From assembly GCA_023544495.1 (NCBI GenBank), contig JAMJFV010000009.1:1-27671 (forward strand): a stretch of DNA of 27,671 bases, given 5' to 3'. Under the pieces are notes generated by a model. It did no database searches and had not been told where the DNA came from. It saw nothing but the letters and a program-made list of their open reading frames with translations. Shown here one piece after another: positions 7,635 to 16,314 of this stretch; positions within the stretch are counted from its first letter, which is position 1; each line of letters opens with the position of its first letter. Origin of the DNA: ANME-2 cluster archaeon. GTDB taxonomy: Archaea; Halobacteriota; Methanosarcinia; Methanosarcinales; Methanocomedenaceae. The position numbers and the translations under genes are program-made.

Positions 7635-7919
7635 TCACCATGCCAGTGTCGGTATCTCAACCATACTACCCGGTTCCTGCCTGAACAGTTCAGGATGTTC
7701 AGTGTGCACCGGATATACTATCTTTGGGGATATGTCCCTGATTATCTGGAATATCTCATTCCGGCTTACGTGTCCTGATGCATGGGCCTGGTGGAATTCC
7801 AGCCCGAACCGATTCATCCAGTTGTGGTTGACCTCGTCCTCGATGTAGTCCGCCATAGAACTTTATCTCCATGTGCTCATGTCCTCGTTGTCGAAAATGA
7901 TTACGGCGGTCCAATGATC
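7635..7919 (-). pseudogene. C-terminal remnant of an RNase J-like (metallo-beta-lactamase/beta-CASP) gene
   Basis: The frame reads DHWTAVIIFDNEDMSTW and then hits TAA at 7863-7865. It resumes in the same frame as SSMADYIEDEV and continues through FHQAHASGHVSRNEI and VYPVHTEHPELF. These are the last strands and the C-terminal metal-binding His motifs of archaeal RNase J-type beta-CASP nucleases, which are about 450 residues long. The first 350 or so residues are missing and the 5' part runs into the end of the HAD gene. Truncation plus an in-frame stop argues for a decayed gene. The 73 residues after ATG 7856 could still be translated. Confidence 0.8.
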
Positions 7920-8587
7920 TCCAGTAATTCCCTAAAGTCTGACAGGATGTGGTCAGGCCCGGCCGCCTCAATATCCCCGGGTGTATCCTTGGTACCATAA
8001 GCTGCCAGTGCAGTCACCATACCCGCTGCCTTTGCGCCTATGATGTCACGTTCCACACTATCGCCTATGAACAGTACCTCCTGTGGCTTCAGTTGCAGCT
8101 GCTTCAGTGCATACCCGAACGGAAGCCCGTCTCTTTTTGGTGCACCGCTGTCATCCCTGGTGATCACGTGGTCAAAGAAATGCTGCAGCCTCATGGCACA
8201 CAGCCTCTGCCAACCCTTAAGTCTGGGAGCATCGGTTACAATGCCTATGACCAGGCCGCGTTTTATGAGTTTTATGAGGGTCGGCACCACATTCGGGTAC
8301 GGTTCAAGGAACGAAGGTTTTGTACGCAGGTATGCGTTCACGCCCGCTGCAAGGATCCGCTCGTCAACCTGCCCGAACCTGCGCTTCAGGAATTCACTGA
8401 AGGCATTGTCAGATTCGATCCCAACTTCCCAGTAGGTCTGGAATATGCTCTCGAATGCCTCTTTCGGGTCCATATCAAGTCCCTGGTCGATCATGGCACG
8501 TATGGCCATGTTCACTGCCATGCGTTTCATTTCTGAGAAGTCCAGCAGCGTATTATCCAGGTCGAACATGACAGCCTTGATTGACAT
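7901..8587 (-). CDS. HAD superfamily hydrolase (phosphatase-like)
   Basis: A 228-residue haloacid-dehalogenase-fold protein. All four motifs are present: FDLDNT with D9 and D11 (nucleophile and acid), GIVTDAP near residue 116, the lysine in APKRDG near 148 and FIGDSVERDIIGAKAAG near 172 for Mg binding. The helical cap between motifs I and II is typical of subfamily I, and length fits archaeal HAD proteins of the CTE7 type. The substrate is unknown. Its last codons (IIGPP-stop) overlap the RNase J-like remnant in a different frame, so the junction may be a rearrangement point. Confidence 0.92.
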   Translation of the reverse strand: MSIKAVMFDLDNTLLDFSEMKRMAVNMAIRAMIDQGLDMDPKEAFESIFQTYWEVGIESDNAFSEFLKRRFGQVDERILAAGVNAYLRTKPSFLEPYPNVVPTLIKLIKRGLVIGIVTDAPRLKGWQRLCAMRLQHFFDHVITRDDSGAPKRDGLPFGYALKQLQLKPQEVLFIGDSVERDIIGAKAAGMVTALAAYGTKDTPGDIEAAGPDHILSDFRELLEIIGPP

Positions 8588-8647
8588 AATGAATTATTGT
8601 ATATTGGCAGGCATAAATAGATGTTGATATTGGGGAACAGATACAGG

Positions 8648-8738
8648 GTATTGCCAAGTTGTGTCGGGACGAGGTATTGTGAAGAGAGGGCAAAGGAGTA
8701 TTGCCAGGAGGCGTTGCCAGGAAAGTATTGTTAAGAGG
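8648..8738. repeat. degenerate direct repeats with core TATTGCCAGGA
   Basis: Five imperfect copies of GTATTGYCARGA follow each other at about 8649, 8674, 8698, 8712 and 8725, spaced 13 to 25 bases apart. They fill part of the 231-base gap between the divergent HAD and flavoprotein genes. No open frame or RNA gene is visible here. The core loosely resembles the TGCCAGAG of the array at the left edge of the window. Confidence 0.6.
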
Positions 8739-8818
8739 TGTAGCAGAGATATTAATTAAACATATAAGCTATTAATGATTAATTATATATTATACATCAA
8801 TATACTGGGAACAGGGTC

Positions 8819-9544
8819 ATGAGAATAGCATGGGCAATTACCGGAGCAGGGCATTTTATCAATGATAGTTTTGAAGTTTTCAGGAAACTGAAGATCGAAC
8901 ATCCGGACCTGAAAGTATCTATATTCATATCCCGGGCGGGTGAAGAGGTATTAAAGATGTACGGTCTCCTCGATTCAGTAAAGGATATTGCTCCGGGCGG
9001 ATACATGGAAGAGATATTTCTTGAAAGGGACCAGGGTTACAGTTACCCTAAAGTTGGCCGGTTCCTGGTAGGTAAATATGATTATCTCATAGTGACACCT
9101 GCCACGTCCAATACGGTGGCAAAGATTGCCGGCGGTATTGCTGATACCCTTGTTACCAATGCCGTTACCCAGGCAGTAAAAGGAAGCATACCGGTATATG
9201 TGGTGCCGGTGGATATTGCCGGGGTGATACGTTCAGAGCTCCCCTATGGAATTGACAGGGACATATGCGTGAAGTGTGAGGTATGCCCCCCCAGGGATAA
9301 CTGCCCCAACCATGCAATAACGGCTGAACCACAGATCGACCTGCTGCTGTGTGAAGGCTGCGGTAACTGTATAGACCTGTGCCAGTACGGTGCCATAAAG
9401 GGCGGTGAGGTGGAACTCAAGGTCAGGGACCTGGACTACAAAAACGTCCAGAAATTAAGGGGACTTGATGAGATCACAGTGTTAGAGAACCCCTATGACA
9501 TCCTTGATATTATTCAGGAAGCCCGGCAATTTATGGACAGATAA
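8819..9544 (+). CDS. flavoprotein with two [4Fe-4S] clusters, dihydromethanopterin reductase (DmrB)/AfpA type
   Basis: A 241-residue protein. Residues 1-145 form a flavoprotein (HFCD-like) domain that binds FMN, with AITGAGHF at the N-terminus and the phosphate-binding TPATSNTVAKIAGGIADTL cut here at about 93-111. Residues 150-195 carry two [4Fe-4S] sites: C150, C153, C156, C162 followed by P, and C178, C181, C184, C188. The Methanosarcina relative DmrB reduces dihydromethanopterin to the methanogenic C1 carrier using electrons from ferredoxin-like donors. Archaeoflavoprotein AfpA is the alternative. It stands alone after an AT-rich promoter region. Confidence 0.85.
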   Translation: MRIAWAITGAGHFINDSFEVFRKLKIEHPDLKVSIFISRAGEEVLKMYGLLDSVKDIAPGGYMEEIFLERDQGYSYPKVGRFLVGKYDYLIVTPATSNTVAKIAGGIADTLVTNAVTQAVKGSIPVYVVPVDIAGVIRSELPYGIDRDICVKCEVCPPRDNCPNHAITAEPQIDLLLCEGCGNCIDLCQYGAIKGGEVELKVRDLDYKNVQKLRGLDEITVLENPYDILDIIQEARQFMDR

Positions 9545-9583
9545 ATACTATCACATCCATCAGGAAGCTCAAAAGGAATTACA

Positions 9584-10513
9584 ATGTTCTTTGAGATACT
9601 GGTATTTATTATTGCACTTGTTATTCTGGTATATTCAAGCGATATCTTTACAGAAAACGCTTCCAGACTGGCAAAATCATTTGGAGTGTCGCATTTTTTC
9701 ATAGGTATCACTATTGTAGGTATAGGGACATCCATGCCAGAGATAATGGTAACAGATTATGCTTCCTATACAGGAATATCTGGCATTGTACTGGGGAACG
9801 TTATCGGGTCCAATATCACAAACATTGCATTTATCCTTGGCATAGCTTTTTTTATCAAAAGAACGGCAATTTCAGATAACCACATTTTTAAAGACTGTCT
9901 GGTTCACATGCTCGTAATGGCTTTCGGGATTATTACAATCCTGACAGGAGACCGCATAACCGGAGTAGAAGGCGTGATCTTATGCTCAGTGTATATTCTA
10001 TACATTCTGTATTCCTTGAAGTCCAACACACAACAAAAAGAGGATCTAGATAAAACCCGGTTTGATGTAAAAGCAGTGTTCTTTGTCATGTTGAGCCTTG
10101 TGGGTGTACTGCTGGGTAGTAAACTGCTGGTTGATTCGGTTATTGTGGTTGCAGGCGAACTGGGTATTTCAAGTACCGTAATTAGCCTGACCGTGATTGC
10201 ACTGGGTACGTCCATTCCGGAACTTGCGGTATCAGTGTCAGCGGCCAGTCGGGGATTTACCATGTTGATGCTGGGTAATATCGTTGGCTCCAATGTAACC
10301 AATCTGATGCTGGCAATGGGCACTGGTTCGATCATACACGAAGTGGTTGTGAATGAGCCAGCGCTGTTCAGGTTCGATCTCGGGTACATGATGCTGCTGT
10401 CACTTATCTTATTAGTGATAGTCAGGAAAAAAGAAATCTCCCGGTTATGGGGAATTCTGTACCTGGCAATGTATGCATTTTTTATAGGTTATACCTATCT
10501 CAACTGGATATAG
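9584..10513 (+). CDS. calcium/sodium antiporter (CaCA family, YrbG-like)
   Basis: A 309-residue integral membrane protein with about ten hydrophobic helices. Both alpha-repeats are clear: GIGTSMPEIMVT with GNVIGSNITN near residues 47-75, and ALGTSIPELAVSVSAASRG with GNIVGSNVTN near 206-240. The glutamates of the two GTSxPE motifs coordinate the cation. A loop between the halves is charged (QQKEDLDKTRFD). AAGGA sits nine bases before the ATG. Its last 19 bases overlap the convergent VIT-like gene. The likely role is export of calcium or a similar cation in exchange for sodium or protons. Confidence 0.93.
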   Translation: MFFEILVFIIALVILVYSSDIFTENASRLAKSFGVSHFFIGITIVGIGTSMPEIMVTDYASYTGISGIVLGNVIGSNITNIAFILGIAFFIKRTAISDNHIFKDCLVHMLVMAFGIITILTGDRITGVEGVILCSVYILYILYSLKSNTQQKEDLDKTRFDVKAVFFVMLSLVGVLLGSKLLVDSVIVVAGELGISSTVISLTVIALGTSIPELAVSVSAASRGFTMLMLGNIVGSNVTNLMLAMGTGSIIHEVVVNEPALFRFDLGYMMLLSLILLVIVRKKEISRLWGILYLAMYAFFIGYTYLNWI

Positions 10514-11028
10514 CGAAAGAAAAAGTTGACCGTTAAAGCAATTAGCGCTCCTAATCCCGCCATGCGTATGGAATGAAGCACCATGTTCTGTTTCATTATC
10601 CTCCCCCAGTACAAACCCAGCACTGCCAGGGCGGTAATGCTCAAACCCATGGAAACCTCAAGCTGCTGGCTGTCAAGTAATATGAAGGGTACTATTGGGA
10701 GCATTGACCCCGCAAAACAGGCAGCAGCATGTATAAGGGAATGCACTTTTATTTTACGCTTGGCAAGCTGTTCGATCCTGGTATTGTCAAGGCTTCTCAT
10801 CAATGGTTTTTCAAGCCGTGAGAGTTTGTCCAGTTCGATGTCACCAACAGTAATAAATGAACCTGCACCACTGGCCATTGAAAGTGCAATTGCACCTGCC
10901 AGTGCTGCATTGATAATAAATGTGTTGTCTCCGGATACAGAAGCGCCTGTAACAACTCCCAAAATTGCCAGTATGCCACTGGTACATCCCAAGATTATAT
11001 ATCTGCTGCGTTCAATGTTATCTTCCAT
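10495..11028 (-). CDS. VIT/CCC1-like membrane protein (TIGR00267 type)
   Basis: A 177-residue protein with about five membrane helices. The N-terminal part (TSGILAILGVVTGASVSG, then ALAGAIALSMASGAGSF) resembles the VIT1/CCC1 family of vacuolar iron and manganese transporters. The archaeal subgroup matches what I recall as TIGR00267, which lacks the long metal-binding loop. A transport role for Fe or Mn is inferred from family membership only. It converges on and overlaps the cation exchanger by 19 bases, so the two transcripts have complementary 3' ends. Confidence 0.82.
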   Translation of the reverse strand: MEDNIERSRYIILGCTSGILAILGVVTGASVSGDNTFIINAALAGAIALSMASGAGSFITVGDIELDKLSRLEKPLMRSLDNTRIEQLAKRKIKVHSLIHAAACFAGSMLPIVPFILLDSQQLEVSMGLSITALAVLGLYWGRIMKQNMVLHSIRMAGLGALIALTVNFFFRYIQLR

Positions 11029-11141
11029 TTGATATACGGGTGTTATATTGGATATTGAGCAATAAATCTATGCCTGTTGGAAAGATTCAGATAACGATTC
11101 AGGGAACAACGCAATAATGAATATTCTGTGGATATTTGACC

Positions 11142-12308
11142 ATGACCGAATTCAAGATGTACCAGACCCTGGTATTCAAAATATATGCCAGCATTGACGG
11201 CGGATTGATCAGGATCCGAACTACCGGCCTGGCTGCGCCTGTTCTCAATCGTTTCCTTGATAATATGCTGGGAATATTTGACGGAAATATCCCTGTCAGG
11301 ATCACTGATGAAACACTGTATTTTTCTACGTGGATGCCACCTATTCCTTCCCTGGCATATGATAGGCTGGTACGCAGCCAGGTAAAGAACATAATAGCCA
11401 GTACCCTGTGGAAACTGGGCATACCTGCATCCACGAACCCTGAACAGGTGACCATTTCCATCACAGAAGAGTGTCCGAACCGGTGCATTCACTGTGCTCT
11501 GCCAGATACAAGGCACAAGACAAGTCTTTCGGTTCCGGTCATCAAGGATATCATTGACCAGTCTGTTGACATGGGGGCCACCCAGATCATTTTTGATGGC
11601 GGTGAACCAATGGTATACGAGGGACTGGAAGAACTGGTTGCCCACGTACCCGATGGCGCTATCTCCACGGTGTTCACTTCAGGTTCCGGACTGACACGGG
11701 AAAAGGCACAGGCACTCTATGATGCAGGATTGCATGCCGTCAATGTAAGCCTTGATAGCCCCCGGGAAGGTGAACATGACCGGATACGGGGGCGAGAGGG
11801 CGTGTTCTGTGAGGCCATGACAGGTATTGCTCACTGCGTGGATGCGGGGCTGCTGGTAGACATGTATGTGGTGGCTGCGCCCCATAACGTGTATGAGCTT
11901 GATGGATTCTACGACCTGGCCGTATCGGCAGGAGTGCATGAACTGTCGTTTTATGAAATTGTACCTACAGGCAGGTGGATCGACAGGGAAAAGGATATAC
12001 TCTCACCGGAACATCACCAGCTGCTGGACGAGTTCGTGGAATGCACACATTGCGGTCCTGTAAGAGTGTTCTCTATTCCTCATGTTATGAAAACCACCGG
12101 TTGTTTTGCGGGCCGGCGCTGGCTGCACGTGACGCCCCAGGGTAATGTCCTTCCCTGCGCCTGTATCCCGATACCATACGGGAACATTCATGGAGAACCG
12201 TTAAAGGACATCTGGCGGCGTATCCAGAAAACCGGGATATACCGCTCATCAGGTTGTTTAATGCGGGATGATGCCTTCAGGGCAGGGCATATCAGGACCG
12301 GGGATTGA
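11142..12308 (+). CDS. radical SAM/SPASM-like protein
   Basis: A 388-residue protein of unknown substrate. A roughly 100-residue N-terminal region precedes the radical SAM core. The cluster motif CPNRCIHC supplies C111, C115 and C118. IIFDGGEPMVYEG is the SAM-binding GGEP motif, and SGSGLTREKAQAL and NVSLDSPREGEHD are further core strands. The C-terminal part has CTHC, GCFAGRRWLHVTPQGN and PCACIPIPYGNI, a SPASM/twitch-like region that may hold an auxiliary Fe-S cluster, as in MoaA-like and peptide-modifying enzymes. I chose ATG 11142 over the TTG two codons earlier. No precursor peptide is visible next to it. Confidence 0.9.
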   Translation: MTEFKMYQTLVFKIYASIDGGLIRIRTTGLAAPVLNRFLDNMLGIFDGNIPVRITDETLYFSTWMPPIPSLAYDRLVRSQVKNIIASTLWKLGIPASTNPEQVTISITEECPNRCIHCALPDTRHKTSLSVPVIKDIIDQSVDMGATQIIFDGGEPMVYEGLEELVAHVPDGAISTVFTSGSGLTREKAQALYDAGLHAVNVSLDSPREGEHDRIRGREGVFCEAMTGIAHCVDAGLLVDMYVVAAPHNVYELDGFYDLAVSAGVHELSFYEIVPTGRWIDREKDILSPEHHQLLDEFVECTHCGPVRVFSIPHVMKTTGCFAGRRWLHVTPQGNVLPCACIPIPYGNIHGEPLKDIWRRIQKTGIYRSSGCLMRDDAFRAGHIRTGD

Positions 12309-12353
12309 GTGGCAGAGCAATCTTTATGAGTACAGCCACTGTTGATGAGCCAA

Positions 12354-13346
12354 ATGATATTTGAGAAGATATATACTGTCCCAACTGCAGAAGAACTCCT
12401 GGATAAAGCTTTTCGTCGTGCTAACCGTGCCCGTAAAGGCAAGACCGTAAAGAGCGAGTCTTCACGCCGCCGGGCTGATGAGTCCATGCTGCTGACTGCA
12501 ACAAATATCCTGTCAGATAACCTGGCCAATGTGGTACGGCAATTTCCCAGTTTTGATAATATCCCCGAATTCTACCGTGAACTGGCAGACATACTGGTAG
12601 GTGTGAATGTATTGAAGACCAATATAGCTTCAGTGCAATGGGCAGGCGAGAAGATACACGAAGTGGGACGGCTTTCTGTTGGGAAGATGCGGCACAGCAG
12701 CGACTCGTCAACGATCCGTAAAGCAGCCTATGGCAGGATGTCATCTATCGTAAATGATGTGGATAAGAACCTCAGGTTGCTCAATGATGCCAGGAATATA
12801 TTGCGCAAACTCCCGGCCGTGGGTATGGAGCCCACCATTGTTATCGCCGGCTACCCCAATGTGGGGAAATCCAGTTTCGTAGCCCTGGTATCCAGTGCAA
12901 CCCCAGAGGTGGCGTCATATCCCTTTACTACCAAAGGGCTGGCTGTGGGACATTTCAAGGTGGGGAATGTCAGGTGCCAGATAGTGGATACGCCCGGTCT
13001 GCTGGACAGGCCGCTGAGTGAGCGAAATGAGATCGAATTGCAGGCTATATCAGCTTTGAAGCATCTGGGCGATGTGCTGCTGTTCATTGTTGACCCATCA
13101 GGTACATGCGGGTATGAACCTGAGGACCAGGTGAGGTTACTGGAAGAGGTACGCGGGCATATTGAGATGCCGGTACTGGTGGCAGCCAATAAGGCTGACC
13201 TGCTGGAAGAGGCACCGGGGAGTGGATTTGATGCGGTTATGTCAACCCTGACAGGCGAAGGGGTGGATGACGTCATGAAGCGGTTGATATCGATGATCGA
13301 TATAGAGAAGTATGATCCAGAATTATATGAAGAAGAAAATTCCTGA
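12354..13346 (+). CDS. Nog1-family GTPase (Obg superfamily)
   Basis: A 330-residue protein. An N-terminal helical domain of about 155 residues precedes the G domain. G1 is GYPNVGKSS, the switch region follows in ASYPFTTKGLAVGH, G3 is DTPGLLDRP and G4 is NKAD. This order is characteristic of Nog1, a factor in large-subunit ribosome assembly. Upstream TTG 12342 and ATG 12345 are possible, but MIFEKIYTVPTAEELLDKAF is the family's usual N-terminus, so ATG 12354 is preferred. The gene starts 45 bases after the radical SAM gene. Confidence 0.93.
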   Translation: MIFEKIYTVPTAEELLDKAFRRANRARKGKTVKSESSRRRADESMLLTATNILSDNLANVVRQFPSFDNIPEFYRELADILVGVNVLKTNIASVQWAGEKIHEVGRLSVGKMRHSSDSSTIRKAAYGRMSSIVNDVDKNLRLLNDARNILRKLPAVGMEPTIVIAGYPNVGKSSFVALVSSATPEVASYPFTTKGLAVGHFKVGNVRCQIVDTPGLLDRPLSERNEIELQAISALKHLGDVLLFIVDPSGTCGYEPEDQVRLLEEVRGHIEMPVLVAANKADLLEEAPGSGFDAVMSTLTGEGVDDVMKRLISMIDIEKYDPELYEEENS

Positions 13347-13401
13347 ATAATTGATCTCCTGACAAAATCCTATTTATTATATAAAAATCATTGAACCATA
13401 A

Positions 13402-14430
13402 ATGTCATACCAGGACTATCTTGCTGCCAGGGAAACGGTAACTACTATTGGACAGCCTGTTATCACAGTTATTTTAATTGTCTCACTGTTGCTTGGTATG
13501 GTTTCCCTGTATCACATGGTTACGAGGGACTCACGGGCGTATGTACTGTCAACCCAGTTAAGGAAATCAAGTACGATGCTACTGATGGTCGGTTTTATCA
13601 TCATTACATGGTTCCACCTGCGCATTTACCAGACGATCGAACTGGTATATCCTCCTGGATTGTCAAATTATATGTCTGCCAACATGGGTATTAGCGTCAC
13701 ATCCCTCAGGTTTGCAGTCCCCCTATGGATTGAGACTGAGAAACTGTATTTCTGGACCCTATGTTTATCCATATTTCTTACCGTTATTGGTTTACAGTAC
13801 GATTTTTCCAGGACAAAAATGACCGCACTATTTTCATCAAGCCTGAATATCATGCTTTCGATCTTTATGGTACTCAGTTACCTGGCAAATCCATTTAAGG
13901 AACCCCTACCGGGCCTGCATTCAGAGATAACTGGATGGTACCAGGCTGCCAGTACGGGCGACCCCAACATTCTGTATGGAGCCCTGTACCAGTTATATTT
14001 CCGTATCATCTATTACTACAATTCAGAATACATGTGGACACATCCGCCCATGCTCTTTATTGCCTATGCATCTCTGGTCGTCACCTTTGTAGGTTGCGTG
14101 TTCATGCTCTTCCGGCGTGAGAAGATATTTGACCGCATCTCGTACAACCATGCCAAGGTCGGGTACCTGTTGCTGACCGTGGGCATGCTGATCGGTTACC
14201 CCTGGGCTGTCGTGGCATGGGAGGGTAAGGACTGGTGGTGGGACCCGAAGATCAACGGCAGTATCATGATGTGGGTACTGTACAGTGCGTATCTGCACAG
14301 CCGGATATATTTAAAGCGGCACAACATGTGGCGGGCCACTGCCATACTGGGCATCATCTGTTTTTTGTCGCTTGTTTTCACGTACCTGCTGACCTATATC
14401 GCACCCGGTATTCATGCTATATCACAATGA
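13402..14430 (+). CDS. CcmF/CcsA-type haem-handling membrane protein
   Basis: A 342-residue protein with about eight membrane helices. The tryptophan-rich WWD-type motif is present as EGKDWWWDPKINGSIMMW (about 274-291), and a THPP site with H214 lies in the segment before it. Such motifs bind haem for ligation to apocytochrome c in system I (CcmC, CcmF) and system II (CcsA). It is much shorter than bacterial CcmF (about 650 residues). The next gene encodes another multi-helix membrane protein after a 10-base gap, suggesting a split CcmF. This implies c-type cytochromes in the organism. A TATA-like TTATTATATAAA lies at 13374-13385, and the message may be nearly leaderless. Confidence 0.86.
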   Translation: MSYQDYLAARETVTTIGQPVITVILIVSLLLGMVSLYHMVTRDSRAYVLSTQLRKSSTMLLMVGFIIITWFHLRIYQTIELVYPPGLSNYMSANMGISVTSLRFAVPLWIETEKLYFWTLCLSIFLTVIGLQYDFSRTKMTALFSSSLNIMLSIFMVLSYLANPFKEPLPGLHSEITGWYQAASTGDPNILYGALYQLYFRIIYYYNSEYMWTHPPMLFIAYASLVVTFVGCVFMLFRREKIFDRISYNHAKVGYLLLTVGMLIGYPWAVVAWEGKDWWWDPKINGSIMMWVLYSAYLHSRIYLKRHNMWRATAILGIICFLSLVFTYLLTYIAPGIHAISQ

Positions 14431-14440
14431 GGAGAAAAGG

Positions 14441-15082
14441 ATGAAACTGACACTGAAAATGAAACCCAGGACCTATGATTTCTACCTGATGCTTCTCACT
14501 TCAGCGGTGCTGGCAATAATCGGGCTGGTATGCCTGTACGGCATAGGCTATTACACGTACACTACTGAAACCACACCTCAGTGGACCGAAACCCCTTTGT
14601 ATGGGATTTATATCGACAGCATGAACCAGTATATCTACCCGTTCGTTGTGCTGTTACTGGTGGTACTGGGACTGTGCATACCCAAGCGTATAGTACCCCG
14701 CCAGTCACTTCTGGCATCCGGAATCGGTATACTGGTTGTTACTTTTTTGATCGCACTGGTGACCGATATTGGCTCCAGCCTGGTATTCCTGCTTGCTGTC
14801 TCCATAGTGATACAGACAGCGGTCATGGTATTGACCATACTGGGCCGGGGCGGGCTGACCTATGAGCGGGAAGGGTATTTCGTGCAGACCGGGTCGTCCA
14901 TGCTGCATCTTGGGACTGTGGTGTTTGTGCTGGATTTCGTGAGCTTTCGCACAAGTGACCTTCACCTGAGCATTTTCTGGGTGGCTACGATATTAATAAC
15001 GATCGGGACGGTCCTGTCGTTCTACCCTGGCGAAGCGGGGCGTGTGGCACGGCTACTGCGGTCGGGTAGCGGAAGTTCCTGA
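14441..15082 (+). CDS. membrane protein, probable partner of the CcmF-like protein
   Basis: A 213-residue protein with about six hydrophobic helices. An N-terminal span (about 17-38) is followed by an extracytoplasmic loop rich in Thr, Tyr and Trp (YYTYTTETTPQW), then helices near 66-84, 90-110, 115-138, 150-165 and 175-195. The strong GGAG at 14431-14434 sets the start at ATG 14441, although the frame is open from 14414. No haem-binding motif is obvious. Its position, 10 bases after the CcmF-like gene, suggests a subunit of the same cytochrome c maturation complex. I do not recognise the family independently. Confidence 0.78.
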   Translation: MKLTLKMKPRTYDFYLMLLTSAVLAIIGLVCLYGIGYYTYTTETTPQWTETPLYGIYIDSMNQYIYPFVVLLLVVLGLCIPKRIVPRQSLLASGIGILVVTFLIALVTDIGSSLVFLLAVSIVIQTAVMVLTILGRGGLTYEREGYFVQTGSSMLHLGTVVFVLDFVSFRTSDLHLSIFWVATILITIGTVLSFYPGEAGRVARLLRSGSGSS

Positions 15083-15130
15083 ATTGCTGTGCCAAAAAAG
15101 TATTCCTTCTTTTTGCCTGGTTAAATTCGA

Positions 15131-15143
15131 ATATAATATATAG
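15131..15143 (+). promoter_or_regulatory. TATA box for phosphoglucose isomerase
   Basis: ATATAATATATAG is centred at about 15137, so transcription should start near 15162. That is downstream of the first ATG (15154) and upstream of the second (15175), which favours the second as the true start. Confidence 0.55.
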
Positions 15144-15174
15144 TATCCTGTACATGCCAGTAACAGGGCCAGAT

Positions 15175-15900
15175 ATGGACAGAACATTAACGTATGGGAG
15201 CAGGACGTTTGAACCAAAAATTCGCATGCTGTCAGATATAGCGCATGTCCTGCTCGATGCCAGGATACTTGAAGCTGGCGACCGTGAACTCTATTACATG
15301 TACCGGGACCTGGCACTGAGCCGGATTGACCGCGAGACCATATCAGAACATATACTGCGTTATGATATCACGGTCATACCGCCTGCCATGATAGGCAGGG
15401 AGTATGTCAAGACCCTGGGACATTACCACCCTCCGGCACCCGGGACCGACCTTTCATATCCGGAAGTGTATGAGGTGCTGAGCGGGGAATGTCACTACCT
15501 GCTGCAAAAGTATGAGGGTGAGGCCATAGTTGATGTGGTTATGATACAGGCATCATCCGGGGATAAGGTGATCATACCCCCTGATTATGGGCATGTGACC
15601 ATCAATGCCTGCAACAAGGAGTTGAAGATGGCAAACTGGGTGTCCAGGGACTTTTCGTCGGTCTATGAACCTTATGTTGAAATGCATGGGGCTGCATACT
15701 ATATAACGGAGGACGGACTCCTGGTGAATTCCAATTATGGGGACGTGCCTGCGGTTAGAGAGGTAGAACCCGGGAGTTTTCCTGAGGTCGGGCTGGTCAG
15801 GGGGAAAGAGATGTACGGGCTGGTACGGGATATCGGGAAGCTTGATTTCCTGAACAGGCCACAGGATTTCGGGTGGTTGTTCGAGAAGGTGCTGGTGTAA
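15175..15900 (+). CDS. pgiA: glucose-6-phosphate isomerase, cupin type
   Basis: A 241-residue metal-dependent cupin isomerase of the archaeal type, unrelated to bacterial Pgi. It interconverts glucose-6-phosphate and fructose-6-phosphate. The metal site is visible in TLGHYHPP (H83, H85), YPEVYEVLSGE (E97 region) and IPPDYGHVTIN (H140), followed by the typical NWVSRDFSSVY. The frame is open from ATG 15154, but the TATA box position favours ATG 15175. Length matches the euryarchaeal enzymes that carry a C-terminal extension. It stands alone and serves gluconeogenesis in this type of organism. Confidence 0.93.
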   Translation: MDRTLTYGSRTFEPKIRMLSDIAHVLLDARILEAGDRELYYMYRDLALSRIDRETISEHILRYDITVIPPAMIGREYVKTLGHYHPPAPGTDLSYPEVYEVLSGECHYLLQKYEGEAIVDVVMIQASSGDKVIIPPDYGHVTINACNKELKMANWVSRDFSSVYEPYVEMHGAAYYITEDGLLVNSNYGDVPAVREVEPGSFPEVGLVRGKEMYGLVRDIGKLDFLNRPQDFGWLFEKVLV

Positions 15901-16100
15901 AATAAATGCAAAACGAATGAAAATGATTGGTTTTTCTTAAACTTAACAATCATTGTTCATGTTATCCTGGGAATTGTATCGATCTTGAGTTGTGTTTCAA
16001 GTACTCATTCAAAATGGAATCAAAACATGAGACATTTTCAGGCTAAAAAAACAATCAATCCCGGATTGATTTATTGAATATTGATCGTATCCAGGAAAGA

Positions 16101-16127
16101 CCAAAAAAAGGATAAAAAATAAATCCT
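16101..16127 (-). terminator. hairpin and oligo-T terminator
   Basis: On the minus strand, GGAT, a T-rich loop and ATCC form a short hairpin followed by seven Ts. It sits just beyond the 54-residue gene and probably ends the two-gene transcript. The rest of the 15901-16100 gap shows no feature I can support. Confidence 0.5.
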
Positions 16128-16128
16128 C

Positions 16129-16293
16129 TTAAATTCTATCAAAAATTGCTGCTTTTTCGTTTCCGAGTAAACCTGCAACTTTTGACTTGCAGACCTCCAC
16201 AACTTTATCCTCGGGTACAGTATCCAGTACCCTGGCGCTTGCGGGGCCAAACAAATCCTGCATTATCTTTTTGCAGGCATCTTTTTTCGACAT
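16129..16293 (-). CDS. 54-residue conserved-looking small protein
   Basis: The frame begins MSKKDACKKIMQDLFGP, continues through PEDKVVEVCKSKVAGLLG and ends IFDRI. It is a small, mainly helical soluble protein with two cysteines (C7, C35). I recall similar short proteins in Methanosarcinales, but with no known function. Regular codon structure and the position 21 bases after the upstream gene's stop support it as real. A weak TGGAAAG precedes the ATG. It appears to be co-transcribed with the membrane protein upstream. Longer plus-strand frames across this region are not supported. Confidence 0.75.
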   Translation of the reverse strand: MSKKDACKKIMQDLFGPASARVLDTVPEDKVVEVCKSKVAGLLGNEKAAIFDRI

Positions 16294-16314
16294 TTATATC
16301 AACTTTCCAAAGTG

